Shown: positions 8,919-17,525 of the stretch, in pieces
Layout of the letters: the number at the start of each line of letters is the position of its first letter
Numbering within the stretch: position 1 is the stretch's first letter
Source: Archangium sp.
GTDB lineage: Bacteria; Myxococcota; Myxococcia; Myxococcales; Myxococcaceae
Length of the DNA stretch: 50,736 nucleotides
Assembly (NCBI GenBank): GCA_016793585.1
Contig: JAEUJR010000849.1
Location: 1-50,736 of the forward strand
Direction: 5' to 3'
Notes under the pieces: model-generated
The model's database searches: none
What the model was told of the DNA's origin: nothing
Seen by the model: the letters and a program-made list of their open reading frames with translations, nothing else
Translations under genes and position numbers: made by a program

Positions 8919-10649
8919 TCAATAGACCCGGCTGACGGTGGCTCCGCCAAAGTAGTGCTCGAGGATCTGTTGGTACGTCTGACCGGCCTCGGCGCGGCCG
9001 ATCGCCCCCGTCTGGCACATGCCGACGCCGTGACCCCAGCCACCCCCAGTGAAGACCCACGCGCTGGGTCGGCCTTTGCCGTCGCGTTCGGCCTTCACCT
9101 CGAACATGGCGCTGTTGAGGTTCGAGAAGAGGCGACGAATGACGAGCTCTCCGCGAATCGTGGTGGCGCCTTCTTCACCCGAGACCTGCAGCAGCCGCGC
9201 GCGCCCCGAGACGCCACGCTCGCTCACCGTCATCGCCATCACCCGGCCGATGGAGAACTGGGCGAGCTTGTCGTCGACCTCCTTCGAGGTGAAGCGCTTC
9301 TCCCAACGGAACTTGGTGGGCGCAGCGAAGGTCGACAGCCGGCACGCGTACGCTCCCTCGGTCGTGAGAAAGCCCTTCAGGTCCTTGCTCGGGCTGGGGG
9401 TCGCGGGCTTCCCCGGGAGCAGATCGGGCACGCCGCGCAGCGCCTGATTCGGAACGCCGCCCCAGACGATCTCGTTGTGCTCGGTGTGGCCACCGCAGAC
9501 GGCGCTGTAGACGGCGTCGACGAGGCGGCCTTCGAGATCGAACAACATCTCTCCGCGAGTCGCGTCGACGGCGGCGTTGGTGGTGGCCGCTTCTCCCGAG
9601 ACGCCGCGGTACACGGCGCAGTGCTGCTCGGTGCACAGGAAGTACGGGTCGGCCACGTGTTTGAGGCCCACCTTCGCGAGCACCTCGGCGCGCGCGGTGA
9701 CGGCCTGGGCCTTCAGCGCCTCGAGGTGTGCCTTCGCGAAGATCTCCGAGGGCACCAGGCCCTTCAGCAGGTCCTCCATGCCGATCTGGTTGATGACGGC
9801 GATGCGCCCGGTGCGATCGGGCGAGAACTGAATCGCGCCGCGGTACGACCGATCTTCGAAGTTGTGAAAGTCGTAGCCGACGCCGAACTCGACGCGTTTG
9901 ACGTCGATGGGCGTGCCGTCGAGCGACTCGGCCACCAGCTTGTCCTGGGCGGTCGCGATCACCGCGCCGCTTCCATCGAGGAGCTCGAGCGTGGCCTTCT
10001 GCGCGGTCTTCACCTCTTCGAGCAGCGAGGTGCGCACCTGGTACTTCGTGAGGATCTCGGCCTGCTGGCCGGCGAGCGAAGGGGGCGGCGCCGGCGGTTG
10101 ATCGACGACGAGCACGTAGCGCCGCGTGTCGATCACCTTGCCGGCAATGCCGTAGAGCGCGCCCAGCACCTGCGGCTTCGTCGAGAGGCCTCGTTCGGTC
10201 CACTCCTGCTGGGCGGCGGCGAGGCCCACCTTGTCGTTGAAGGCCACCTCGGCGATCTGAATTCGCGCGACGAGCTCGGCCGGAGCGCCCTTCACCAGCT
10301 TCACCTGCCAGTCGGTGCCGGCGGGCCCTTCGACCACCTTCTCGACGGGCTGCCGCTCCACCACCGACGACACGCGGAACCGCAGACGGCCCTTCGAGCC
10401 GAACGAGACGGCGGCGTTGCCCTCCATCAGCCGCACGGGAATGACCGGCGCTCCGTTGCGAAAGTCGAGTCGGCGCGACTCGGCCGCGCCGGGAGCGGGA
10501 GGCAGGTCGGCGGTGCGGGCTGTGACTCCGGCGTCGGCGGGCGACGGCTTCAACGCGGGTGGCGGCGGCATCGGCACATCGGCCGGAGCCCCCGCGTGCG
10601 CGCAGGCGGCACAGAGGGTGACGAGCAGCGCTCCACGAAACACAGGCAC
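8919..10649 (-). CDS. SpoIID/LytB-domain protein, probable exported peptidoglycan lytic enzyme
   Basis: The product is 576 residues. The first 20 residues look like a signal peptide (VFRGALLVTLCAACAHAG). A lipoprotein cleavage at one of the two Cys is possible, but the lipobox is imperfect. The C-terminal half carries the SpoIID signature: MEDLLKGLVPSEI, LKAQAVTARAEVLA, the catalytic-region pattern AVYSAVCGGHTE, and a C-terminal GGWGHGVGMCQTGAIG with YQQILEHYF. Members of the family cleave glycan strands of denuded peptidoglycan as lytic transglycosylases. The N-terminal 200 residues are a family-variable part that I do not recognise. It lies downstream of tRNA-Cys and a strong hairpin, so it probably has its own promoter. 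Confidence 0.88.
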   Translation of the reverse strand: MPVFRGALLVTLCAACAHAGAPADVPMPPPPALKPSPADAGVTARTADLPPAPGAAESRRLDFRNGAPVIPVRLMEGNAAVSFGSKGRLRFRVSSVVERQPVEKVVEGPAGTDWQVKLVKGAPAELVARIQIAEVAFNDKVGLAAAQQEWTERGLSTKPQVLGALYGIAGKVIDTRRYVLVVDQPPAPPPSLAGQQAEILTKYQVRTSLLEEVKTAQKATLELLDGSGAVIATAQDKLVAESLDGTPIDVKRVEFGVGYDFHNFEDRSYRGAIQFSPDRTGRIAVINQIGMEDLLKGLVPSEIFAKAHLEALKAQAVTARAEVLAKVGLKHVADPYFLCTEQHCAVYRGVSGEAATTNAAVDATRGEMLFDLEGRLVDAVYSAVCGGHTEHNEIVWGGVPNQALRGVPDLLPGKPATPSPSKDLKGFLTTEGAYACRLSTFAAPTKFRWEKRFTSKEVDDKLAQFSIGRVMAMTVSERGVSGRARLLQVSGEEGATTIRGELVIRRLFSNLNSAMFEVKAERDGKGRPSAWVFTGGGWGHGVGMCQTGAIGRAEAGQTYQQILEHYFGGATVSRVY

Positions 10650-10663
10650 CCGGAAACGACGAA

Positions 10664-10700
10664 GCCCGAAGTGCCGGCCGTGAGGCAGGCAACTTCGGGC
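10664..10700 (-). terminator. Hairpin terminator downstream of tRNA-Cys
   Basis: The arms GCCCGAAGTGCC (10664-10675) and GGCAACTTCGGGC (10688-10700) pair over 12 bp with one bulged base, enclosing a 12-base loop. On the minus strand the hairpin starts 7 bases after the tRNA 3' end and is followed by a modestly T-containing TTCGTCGTTT. It separates the tRNA from the SpoIID-like gene. Termination is inferred from stem strength; the T tract is weak. Confidence 0.6.
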
Positions 10701-10707
10701 GTTTGAG

Positions 10708-10779
10708 AGGCGGCACCCGGATTCGAACCGGGGGATGAGGGTTTTGCAGACCCTTGCCTTACCACTTGGCTATGCCGCC
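10708..10779 (-). tRNA. tRNA-Cys (anticodon GCA)
   Basis: The minus strand folds as a cloverleaf. The acceptor stem is GGCGGCA/TGCCGCC with discriminator U. The D arm contains GCC..AAGTGGTAA..GGC. The anticodon arm is GGGTCTGCAAAACCC with anticodon GCA, and the T arm is CCCGGTTCGAATCCGGG. The gene is 72 nt, CCA is not encoded, and the U73 discriminator is the expected Cys identity element. Confidence 0.97.
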
Positions 10780-10870
10780 GAACCGGGGGCGCTTTTACGT
10801 AGAAGAACTCCGAAACGCAACGAAGCAGACGGGTCGACGCGCACGACCTGACCAGCACCGGGAGAACACC

Positions 10871-12022
10871 ATGAGCAGCGGCTTTGCCACCTTCACCGAG
10901 GAGCACGAGGCCTTCCGGCGCACCGTGCGGGCCTTCGTCGAGCGCGAGATTCTGCCCAACGTGAACGCCTGGGAAGAGGCCGAGGGCTTTCCGCGCGAGC
11001 TGTACCTCAAGGCGGCCGAGCAGGGCTTCTTCGGGCTGAAGTACGACGAGCGCTTCGGCGGCTCGAACGCCGGCTACTTCTACGAAGCGGTGCTGCACGA
11101 AGAGCTCTCGAAGTGCCGCTCGGGCGGTGTGGCGGCGGGGCTGGGGGCGCAGGCGACGATCGCGACCGGCCCGCTGCATCTGTTCGGCAACGACGAGCTC
11201 AAGCAGCGCTTCCTCGCGCCCGCGATTCGCGCCGAGAAGATCGGGGCCTTCGGCGTCACCGAGCCGGGCGCGGGCAGTGACGTCGCGGCGCTGAAGACGA
11301 CGGCCAGACGCGAGGGCGATCACTATGTGGTGAACGGCTCGAAGACGTACATCACCAACGGCGTGGTGGCCGACTACGTCATCGCGGCGGTGAAAACCGA
11401 CCCGTCACGGGGCCACAAGGGCCTCTCGATGCTGGTGGTCGAGAAGGGCACGCCCGGCTTCGGGGTCTCGAAGAAGCTCAAGAAGCTGGGCTGGCGGGCG
11501 AGCGACACGGCAGAGCTCTTCTTCGACGACTGCCGCGTGCCGGTGAAGAACCTGCTCGGCGTCGAGAACGACGGCTTCGCCCAGGTGATGGGCAACTTCG
11601 TCTGGGAGCGCATCACCCTCGCGCTCGGCTCGGTGGGCGCCGCCCAGGACATTCTCGAGCTGGCCCAGAAGTACGTCACCGAGCGGCAGGCCTTCGGGCA
11701 GAGCGTGGCGAAGTTCCAGGTGGTGAAGCACGAGCTGGCCGAGATGGCGACCGAGCTCGAGGCGGCGCGGCAGCTCACGTACCACGCGCTGCGGCTTCAC
11801 GCGGCCGGCGAGTGGGCGCTGGGGCCCACGGCCATGGCGAAGAAGTACGCGACCGAGATGTGCTGCAAGCTGGCCGATCGCGCCCTGCAGCTGCACGGCG
11901 GCGCGGGCTACATGATGGAGTACGACATTCAGCGGCACTGGCGCGACGCGCGGCTCGGCCCGATCGGTGGCGGCACCAGCGAGATCATGAACGAGATCAT
12001 CGCCAAGCAGCTGGGGCTCTGA
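10871..12022 (+). CDS. Acyl-CoA dehydrogenase, long-chain/isovaleryl-type active site
   Basis: This 383-residue FAD enzyme would catalyse alpha,beta-dehydrogenation of acyl-CoA thioesters and pass electrons to ETF. It has the family segments FGVTEPGAGSDVAALKT, YITNGVVADY, ERQAFGQSVAKFQ and QLHGGAGYMMEYDIQRHWRDAR. The usual C-terminal catalytic YEGT is IGGGTSEIM here, so the base is not at that place. Instead the segment NFVWERITLA offers Glu246, the position used by long-chain and isovaleryl-CoA dehydrogenases. The ATG at 10871 is chosen over an upstream in-frame ATG at 10754 because the latter lies inside tRNA-Cys and because GGGAG precedes 10871. It converges with the zinc finger gene 3 bases after its stop. 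Confidence 0.93.
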   Translation: MSSGFATFTEEHEAFRRTVRAFVEREILPNVNAWEEAEGFPRELYLKAAEQGFFGLKYDERFGGSNAGYFYEAVLHEELSKCRSGGVAAGLGAQATIATGPLHLFGNDELKQRFLAPAIRAEKIGAFGVTEPGAGSDVAALKTTARREGDHYVVNGSKTYITNGVVADYVIAAVKTDPSRGHKGLSMLVVEKGTPGFGVSKKLKKLGWRASDTAELFFDDCRVPVKNLLGVENDGFAQVMGNFVWERITLALGSVGAAQDILELAQKYVTERQAFGQSVAKFQVVKHELAEMATELEAARQLTYHALRLHAAGEWALGPTAMAKKYATEMCCKLADRALQLHGGAGYMMEYDIQRHWRDARLGPIGGGTSEIMNEIIAKQLGL

Positions 12023-12025
12023 GCG

Positions 12026-12286
12026 TCACCGGCCGCACGAAACACAGAACTTCGCGTCGGGCACCGCGCGCAGCCGATCGCGGCCAATGGCCCCTCCGCA
12101 CTGCAGGCAACGCCCCCAGGTTCCGGCGTCGATGCGTAGTAGCGCCTCTTCGATGTCTCGCAACTCCATCTGAAGGGCATCGGTGGACGACTGACCGCGC
12201 AGCACCTCGCGACGAGCCACCAGGGCACGACGGGCGTCGGCCGTCATCCCTGTGCCATACCCAACGTGGTGGTTCCCGCCCGACAT
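12026..12286 (-). CDS. DksA/TraR-type C4 zinc finger protein
   Basis: This is a small protein of about 86 residues. A helical region rich in Arg and Glu is followed by a C-terminal four-cysteine finger, CLQCGG then FCVSCGR, with the intervening AIGRDRLRAVPDAK typical of the DksA/TraR family. These proteins bind the RNA polymerase secondary channel, or are small relatives of unknown target. The start at 12286 has GAAGG eight bases upstream. An alternative ATG at 12247 gives about 73 residues, and longer reading to 12364 is possible but has no family support. Lengths near 70-90 are like TraR rather than full DksA, so a ppGpp-related role is only an inference. Confidence 0.75.
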   Translation of the reverse strand: MSGGNHHVGYGTGMTADARRALVARREVLRGQSSTDALQMELRDIEEALLRIDAGTWGRCLQCGGAIGRDRLRAVPDAKFCVSCGR

Positions 12287-12397
12287 GCGACGTACCTTCG
12301 TGCAATTCGTGAACCACCAAGTTCGTGGCGGCGCCGCCCAGCCCGAAACCTTGCCTCTGGTCAAGGCTTGGTACGCCCGGTTCCACCGCTTCTCAAC

Positions 12398-12871
12398 TCA
12401 TTCCGTGGGGGTGAGGAAGCTGACGTGGCAGGCCACGCACGTCTGAATGGTGCGCCCGTAGGCCTCAGCCACGGCGGCGTCGTCGCGGTTCTTTGCGGCC
12501 TCGGTGAGGGCTTTTGCGCGTTCGCGAACCTCGTCCTGCAAGACGAAGAAGCGCTCGGGCAGGGCGCCGTTGAGCTCGTCGCGCGAGTCAGGCAGCGGCC
12601 TGGTGATGCGGGGCTCGCTCGAGATGGTCTGGGCCACGGCGAGCACCACCTCGCGCCTCAGCAGCACGACGCCTGACGAGAGCTGGTTGAGATCGCGGCC
12701 GTGACGCTCCATGCGGCGGCGCAGCAGCTGGCGGGCGAGCTCGTTGAGCACCGGCGGCGCCTTTTCGACCTTGTCGATCTTCTCGGTCTTCGGCTCCTTC
12801 TTGGGTGACTTCTCGTCTGCGAGGGCGGGGGACAGCGACAGCACCACGACGGTCAGCAGGAGGGGGCGCAT
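12398..12871 (-). CDS. Exported c-type cytochrome with a C-terminal heme motif (cytochrome c'-like)
   Basis: The product is 157 residues. The signal peptide MRPLLLTVVVLSLSPALA is followed by a Lys/Glu/Pro-rich linker and about 110 helical residues, and a single heme-binding CVACH sits about 10 residues from the C-terminus (TIQTCVACHVSFLT). A heme motif at the end of a helical bundle is the arrangement of cytochrome c' and related c556 proteins. The function could be electron transfer or gas binding in the periplasm. The start at 12871 is supported by GAAGG about six bases upstream; a further in-frame ATG at 12901 would spoil the signal peptide. It is divergent from the UspA gene with a 93-base gap. 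Confidence 0.72.
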   Translation of the reverse strand: MRPLLLTVVVLSLSPALADEKSPKKEPKTEKIDKVEKAPPVLNELARQLLRRRMERHGRDLNQLSSGVVLLRREVVLAVAQTISSEPRITRPLPDSRDELNGALPERFFVLQDEVRERAKALTEAAKNRDDAAVAEAYGRTIQTCVACHVSFLTPTE

Positions 12872-12964
12872 GACTGCCTTCGGTAGCAAGCAGACGGCCA
12901 CGATGTCGCCCTCGGCCCGACATGTGCAAAGCCTTGTAGCGAGGCCCCCAGCCGGAGGAGCACC

Positions 12965-13375
12965 GTGAAGAAGATCCTCGTGGCGATCGATGGTTCAGAA
13001 GCGGCGATGCACGCCGTGCGCACTGCTGTGACGCTCGCGAAGGGCCTGCACGCCGAGCTCACCCTGGCTCACGTGGTGCCTCCGACGTTCGTGCCGCCCG
13101 AGGTTCCGTTCGGCGTTCAGCCGTGGACCGACGAGGCCGTGCAGGCCGGAGAGCGGTTGCTGGAAGAGGCCGTCGCCGAGGCCGGCATCACGTGCGACCG
13201 GCTCAACGTCACGGGTTCGCCGGCCGAGCGCCTCGCCGACATCGCCGAGCAGGGCGCGTTCGACCTGGTCGTCGTCGGCTCGAAGGGACGGGGCGCGGTG
13301 GCTCGGATGCTGGTAGGCAGCGTGACGGACCGACTCGTCCACATCTGCAAACGCCCGATTCTCGTGGTCCGCTAA
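12965..13375 (+). CDS. Universal stress protein UspA family
   Basis: The product is 136 residues and a single Usp domain. The N-terminus [20 protein letters not shown] and the C-terminal nucleotide-binding pattern [18 protein letters not shown] (G-2X-G-9X-G-S) followed by CKRPILVVR indicate the ATP-binding subtype. The GTG start has GGAGGAG a few bases upstream. Such proteins accumulate under stress; the exact role cannot be read here. It lies 51 bases upstream of the sigma-54 activator on the same strand. Confidence 0.93.
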   Translation: MKKILVAIDGSEAAMHAVRTAVTLAKGLHAELTLAHVVPPTFVPPEVPFGVQPWTDEAVQAGERLLEEAVAEAGITCDRLNVTGSPAERLADIAEQGAFDLVVVGSKGRGAVARMLVGSVTDRLVHICKRPILVVR

Positions 13376-13426
13376 CCATCTCGCAGAAATTGCCGCCGCC
13401 TCCAGAGGCGCGCAGGAAATGCACTC

Positions 13427-14824
13427 ATGGCACATCGAATCCTCGTGGTGGACGACGAGCAGAACGCACGTGAAGGGCTCACGACGATCCTCCGTGAGGA
13501 GGGCTACGACGTCGTCGAAGCCGCCGATGGTGAAGCGGGCCTCGAGAAGCTGACGCAGACGAACCCCGACGCGGTGCTCTGCGACATCAAGATGCCGAAG
13601 ATGGACGGCCTGCAGCTGCTGAAGAAGGCGCGCGCCGACGGCTTCGACAACCTGTTCATCATGGTGACGGCGTTCGGCAGCATCGAGACGGCCGTCGAGG
13701 CCATGCGTGCCGGTGCGCACGACTACATCACCAAGCCCGTCGACGTGAGCGCGGTGCTGGTGAAGCTCGAGAAGGCGCTCGAGACCCGGCAGCTGCGACG
13801 CGACAACGCGTTGCTGCGGGAGCGGCTGCACGAGAAGCACCGCTTCAACAACATCGTCGGCGAGAGCGGCGAGCTGCAGGCCGTGTTCGACGTCGTCAAA
13901 CGCGCGGCGCCGACGAAGGCGACGGTGCTGGTGCTCGGCGAGTCGGGTACGGGCAAAGAGCTCATCGCCCAGGCGATTCACGAAGAGTCGCAGCGGCGTG
14001 ACAAGCCGTTCGTGAAGGTGAACTGCGCGGCGTTGAGCGAGACGCTGCTCGAGTCGGAGCTCTTCGGTCACGAGAAGGGCAGCTTCACCGGCGCGGCGGG
14101 TAAACGGGAGGGCCGCTTCGAGCTGGCCGATGGAGGCACCCTCTTTCTCGACGAGATCGGCGACGTGACGCCGGCGCTGCAGGTGAAGCTGCTGCGCGTA
14201 CTGCAGCAGAAGGAGTTCGAGCGTGTCGGCGGCACCCAGACCCTGAAGGTCGACGTGCGCGTGGTGGCGGCGACGAACAAGGATCTCGCGGCCGAGGTGA
14301 AGGCCAGCAAGTTTCGCGAAGATCTCTACTACCGCCTCAACGTCGTGAGCGTCACGCTGCCGCCGCTGCGCAAGCGCAAGTCAGACATTCCATCGCTCGT
14401 GAGCCACTTCATCGAGAAGTACAACGACGCGCACGGCAAGACGGTGAAGGGCCTGGCGCCCGGCACGCTCAACGCGCTGCTGTCGTACGACTGGCCGGGC
14501 AACGTGCGCGAGCTGTCGAACGTGGTGGAGCGCGCCGTCGTGCTGGCCCGCGAGAACGAGCTCACCAGCGACGATCTGCCGGCGACGCTGCGTGGCCCAC
14601 GCCCGAAAGATCGCAGCCCCGACTCGCTGATTCCCGGCGCGACGCTCTACGAGATCGAGCGCGAGGCCATTCTGCGCACGCTCGAGATGGTCGACGGCTC
14701 GACCTCGCGGGCGGCCGACATTCTGGGCATCTCGGTGCGCAAGATTCAGTACCGGCTCAAGGAGTACGCGCAGCAGGACGCGGGCGCGCCCATTCCGTCA
14801 GACGATCACCACGAGCCCAACTGA
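13427..14824 (+). CDS. NtrC-family sigma-54-dependent response regulator
   Basis: The product is 465 residues. It has an N-terminal receiver domain (acidic DD at 9-10, phosphoacceptor Asp53 in CDIKMP, Lys in ITKPVD). The central AAA+ domain has Walker A GESGTGKE, the sigma-54 contact loop as GSFTGA rather than GAFTGA, Walker [12 protein letters not shown] and an arginine-finger region near [11 protein letters not shown]. The C-terminal Fis-type helix-turn-helix is [19 protein letters not shown]. It activates sigma-54 promoters when phosphorylated. No partner kinase is adjacent; myxobacteria encode many such orphan enhancer-binding proteins. Ser in the contact loop is a known natural variant and does not by itself suggest loss of function. 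Confidence 0.95.
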   Translation: MAHRILVVDDEQNAREGLTTILREEGYDVVEAADGEAGLEKLTQTNPDAVLCDIKMPKMDGLQLLKKARADGFDNLFIMVTAFGSIETAVEAMRAGAHDYITKPVDVSAVLVKLEKALETRQLRRDNALLRERLHEKHRFNNIVGESGELQAVFDVVKRAAPTKATVLVLGESGTGKELIAQAIHEESQRRDKPFVKVNCAALSETLLESELFGHEKGSFTGAAGKREGRFELADGGTLFLDEIGDVTPALQVKLLRVLQQKEFERVGGTQTLKVDVRVVAATNKDLAAEVKASKFREDLYYRLNVVSVTLPPLRKRKSDIPSLVSHFIEKYNDAHGKTVKGLAPGTLNALLSYDWPGNVRELSNVVERAVVLARENELTSDDLPATLRGPRPKDRSPDSLIPGATLYEIEREAILRTLEMVDGSTSRAADILGISVRKIQYRLKEYAQQDAGAPIPSDDHHEPN

Positions 14825-14836
14825 TCGCCGGCCAGG

Positions 14837-15742
14837 GTGAGCTCGAGCGACGCGCTGCTCAGCCTCGTCTACCAGTCGCCCGAGCTCGACGAGCCGCGGC
14901 TCGTCTACGGCGACTGGCTCCAGCAGCAGGGTGACCCGCGCGCCGAGTTGCTGACGCTGCAACTCGAGCCGAACCCGTCGAGCGACGTGCGCGCGCGCGC
15001 GACCGCGCTCGTTCGTCGGTTCGGTCGTCAGTGGCTGGGGCCGCTCGCGCCCGCCGTCGCCACGGGCACCGAGCGGTTCTCGCGTGGCTTCCCCTCGGCA
15101 GGCGCCGTCAGCTTCGCCACCCCGGCGCTGCGCGACGCGCTCACGGGGCACCCCGCGTGGAACACCTTCACCGAGCTGGCAGGCAGCGCGCCGGCGTTCC
15201 TCGTGGGCACCGAGCTGCGCGGTCTCGAGGCGCTCTTCGTGACCGGCGACGAGGTGCTGCCCCTGCTGAGCCGGCGCCAATGGCCGTTCCGGCGGCTCGC
15301 GCGGCTCTCGGTGCGCTGGAGCTCGACGTTCTCACTACCAGCGTTGGTCGATCTCGACGCACCCGCGTTACGGCACCTCGAGCTCGCGCTTCAGCAGGGC
15401 GAGCGGGAGCGGTTGCCGGGGGCATTGTCGAAGCTGTCGCGGGTGCTCGGCCGCCTCGAGTCGCTGCGCGTCGAAGGGCTCGGCGACGTCGCGACGATTC
15501 GTTCGCTGCTCTCGAACACGGGCTTGCGCCGGCTCGAGCTCGACGCGCCGGCGGTCGTGTTTCACAGGGTGGCCGGTGGGTGGGCGCTCGAACTGCTGGC
15601 AGCCGCCGGAGGCGTTCCGTCGGTGGCGGGGCTGCTGCCGCTGGTGATCGCGCTCGTCGAGCCAGGCGAGCCATGGGCCGAGCGTCGGGCGCAGGTTCGC
15701 GTCGAGCTGCAGCGCCTCGGGCTCGAGCTGCTTCAGCTCTGA
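14837..15742 (+). CDS. TIGR02996-domain (repeat-companion) protein, copy 1
   Basis: The product is 301 residues from a GTG start. The N-terminal 45 residues carry the TIGR02996 pattern: ALLSLVYQSPELDEPRLVYGDWLQQQGDPRAELLTLQ. The rest is Leu/Arg-rich with irregular leucine-rich repeat character (LRHLELAL, LESLRVEGL, LRRLELDAP). The family is multi-copy in Myxococcus and Gemmata, without a known function to my knowledge. Two relatives lie at 29957 and 37927 in this window. The start follows the NtrC-type gene by 12 bases and the 3' end converges with the hybrid kinase gene, overlapping it by 10 bases. Confidence 0.8.
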   Translation: MSSSDALLSLVYQSPELDEPRLVYGDWLQQQGDPRAELLTLQLEPNPSSDVRARATALVRRFGRQWLGPLAPAVATGTERFSRGFPSAGAVSFATPALRDALTGHPAWNTFTELAGSAPAFLVGTELRGLEALFVTGDEVLPLLSRRQWPFRRLARLSVRWSSTFSLPALVDLDAPALRHLELALQQGERERLPGALSKLSRVLGRLESLRVEGLGDVATIRSLLSNTGLRRLELDAPAVVFHRVAGGWALELLAAAGGVPSVAGLLPLVIALVEPGEPWAERRAQVRVELQRLGLELLQL

Positions 15743-16821
15743 TCGGGCGCGCGCGGCAGCGAGACGGTGAAGCGGGCGCCACCCAGCGGCGCCCGGCTGA
15801 CCGACATGGTGCCACCGTGCTGCGTGACGATCGTGTGGGTGATCGGCAGGCCCAGCCCCGAGCCCGTCGACTTGGTGGTGAAGAACGGCTCGAAGATGCG
15901 ATCGAGCTGCTCGACGGGCACACCCGGCCCGTCGTCATCGATGTGCACGTCGATGGTGGTGGGCTGCTGATTGACCGAGAGCTTCACGTGGCCGCCTTCG
16001 CGCGTCGCGTCGAAGGCGTTGAGCAGCAGGTTCATGAAGACCTGCCGCAACTGATCGCCGTCACCCAACACGGCGCCGGCCTGCGCGATGTCTGATTCGA
16101 GCTTCACCTTGCGGCGCTCGGCGTCGGTTCCGATGAACGCGATCACCTTCTCGAGCACGGGCCCGAGCGCGAGCGGCTTCGGCGAGAGGTGGAGCGGCCG
16201 CGCGAACTGCAGGAAGTCCTGCAAGATGTGCTCGAGGCGCCGAATCTCGTCGCGCACCAGCGTCAGGGGCTCGAGCAGCGGGCCCTGCGTCGCGGGGTCG
16301 AGCTTGCGCAGCCGGCGCTCGAGCACCGACAGCTGCAGGCCGGCCGCGTTGAGCGGGTTGCGAATCTCGTGAGACAGCCCCGCCGTCAGGGTGCCTACGG
16401 CGGCGAGCTTCTCGGCCACCTGCGCCCGGCGAGCGAGCTCGCGCTTCTCTTGCTGGGCCTGCACGTGACGTACGGCCTTGTCGAGCGTCGAGAGCAGGTC
16501 GGGTACCGGCGTTGGCTTGATGAGGTACGCCCAGACGCCGGCCCGTACGGCCTCGGCGGCCGACTCCACCGAGGCGTGGCCCGTCAGCAGAATCACCTCG
16601 CAGTCGGGGTTCTCGTCCTTCAGCTTGACAGCGAGCGCCGTGCCATCGCCATCGGGCAGCTTGAGATCGACCAGCGCCACCTGCACCCAGGCTCGACCGA
16701 CCTCGAGCGCCTGACCGCACGAGCCCACCGAGCGCACCTCGTGGCCGAGCTCTTCGAAGATCTCTCGCAGGTTCTCGACGTAGGCGCGGTTGTCTTCGAC
16801 GAGCAGCAGTCGGGCGGTCAC
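15733..16821 (-). CDS. Receiver-histidine kinase hybrid (N-terminal receiver)
   Basis: The product is 362 residues. The receiver domain (residues 3-115; Glu9-Asp10, Asp52 in LVDLKLPD, Lys in LIKPT) is followed by a short coiled coil, a phosphoacceptor helix with GLSHEIRNPLNAA (His151), an N box NLLLNAFDAT and ATP-lid motifs DDDGPGVP, FFTTKSTGSGLGL and ARFTVSLP. The receiver precedes the kinase core, so phosphorylation of Asp52 could gate kinase activity. The GTG start at 16821 overlaps the TGA of the upstream double-receiver gene (GTGA). The gene is the third of a coupled operon with a globin-coupled kinase and a double receiver, suggesting a phosphorelay. No membrane segment is present. Confidence 0.9.
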   Translation of the reverse strand: MTARLLLVEDNRAYVENLREIFEELGHEVRSVGSCGQALEVGRAWVQVALVDLKLPDGDGTALAVKLKDENPDCEVILLTGHASVESAAEAVRAGVWAYLIKPTPVPDLLSTLDKAVRHVQAQQEKRELARRAQVAEKLAAVGTLTAGLSHEIRNPLNAAGLQLSVLERRLRKLDPATQGPLLEPLTLVRDEIRRLEHILQDFLQFARPLHLSPKPLALGPVLEKVIAFIGTDAERRKVKLESDIAQAGAVLGDGDQLRQVFMNLLLNAFDATREGGHVKLSVNQQPTTIDVHIDDDGPGVPVEQLDRIFEPFFTTKSTGSGLGLPITHTIVTQHGGTMSVSRAPLGGARFTVSLPRAPDQS

Positions 16822-17525
16822 GTGGGTTGATACTCGCGGTACAGGGCCTCGAGGCGGTTGAGCACGGTGGCGGTGTCGAAGGGCTTGAAGAAGCACTCCT
16901 GCGCGCCAGCGGCCTGCGCCTCGTCACGAAACGCCGTCATGACGATGGTGGGAATGCCGGGCCAGCGCTCGTGCACGCGCTGGAGCGCCTCGCCGAAGCC
17001 GGCGTCGGGCAGCTTCAGATCGACGAGCACCGCGAACGGGCGCGCCGAGACGCGGCTCAGCTCTTTCACGTCGGCCGCGGTGACGGCGGTGAGCCCCCGC
17101 GAGGCCAGCGCCTCTGACAGGTTGTCGGCCAGCGCGATGTCGTCTTCGACCAGCACCACCGCGCCACCACGGCGCGCCGACTCGAGGATCTGGATCAGCC
17201 GGGGGATCTGTTGCGGCTTCGAGAGCACCGCGAGCAGGCCGTCACGCCGCGCCATGCGCAGCAGATCTTCCTGGCTGTACGCCGAGAGCAGCACCGCGGG
17301 CAGCTCGACGTCGATCTTCCGCAGCTCGCGCAACAGCTCGGCGCCGTTCATGCCCGGCATGCGCATGTCGGTGACGAGCGCGTCATAGCGTCGGGTCTTC
17401 ACCCGTTCGATCGCCTTCGGCCCGTCGAGGGCGATGTCGACCTCGGCGCCCGTGTCGCGAAGAATCTCAGCGAGGTTCTCAGCGAACGCTTCGTTGTCGT
17501 CCACGAGAAGGTAGTGACGAATCAT
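16818..17525 (-). CDS. Double-receiver response regulator (FrzZ-like architecture)
   Basis: The product is 235 residues made only of two CheY-type receiver domains. Receiver 1 has Asp9-Asp10, phosphoacceptor Asp53 in VTDMRMPGMNG and Lys103. Receiver 2 begins near residue 122, with Glu127-Asp128-Asp129, Asp169 in LVDLKLPD and a Lys in FFKPFD. There is no output domain, so it acts by protein contact or as a phosphate shuttle. The ATG is preceded by AGGAGG at good spacing and overlaps the stop of the upstream globin kinase (ATGA). Myxococcus FrzZ is also a tandem receiver protein encoded divergently from the frz operon, and this gene sits in the operon divergent from the che genes here. Equivalence is inferred from layout only. 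Confidence 0.9.
   Translation of the reverse strand: MIRHYLLVDDNEAFAENLAEILRDTGAEVDIALDGPKAIERVKTRRYDALVTDMRMPGMNGAELLRELRKIDVELPAVLLSAYSQEDLLRMARRDGLLAVLSKPQQIPRLIQILESARRGGAVVLVEDDIALADNLSEALASRGLTAVTAADVKELSRVSARPFAVLVDLKLPDAGFGEALQRVHERWPGIPTIVMTAFRDEAQAAGAQECFFKPFDTATVLNRLEALYREYQPT

Noticed and set aside
10754..10870. Upstream start for the acyl-CoA dehydrogenase
   Set aside because: It begins inside tRNA-Cys and adds 39 residues absent from the family.
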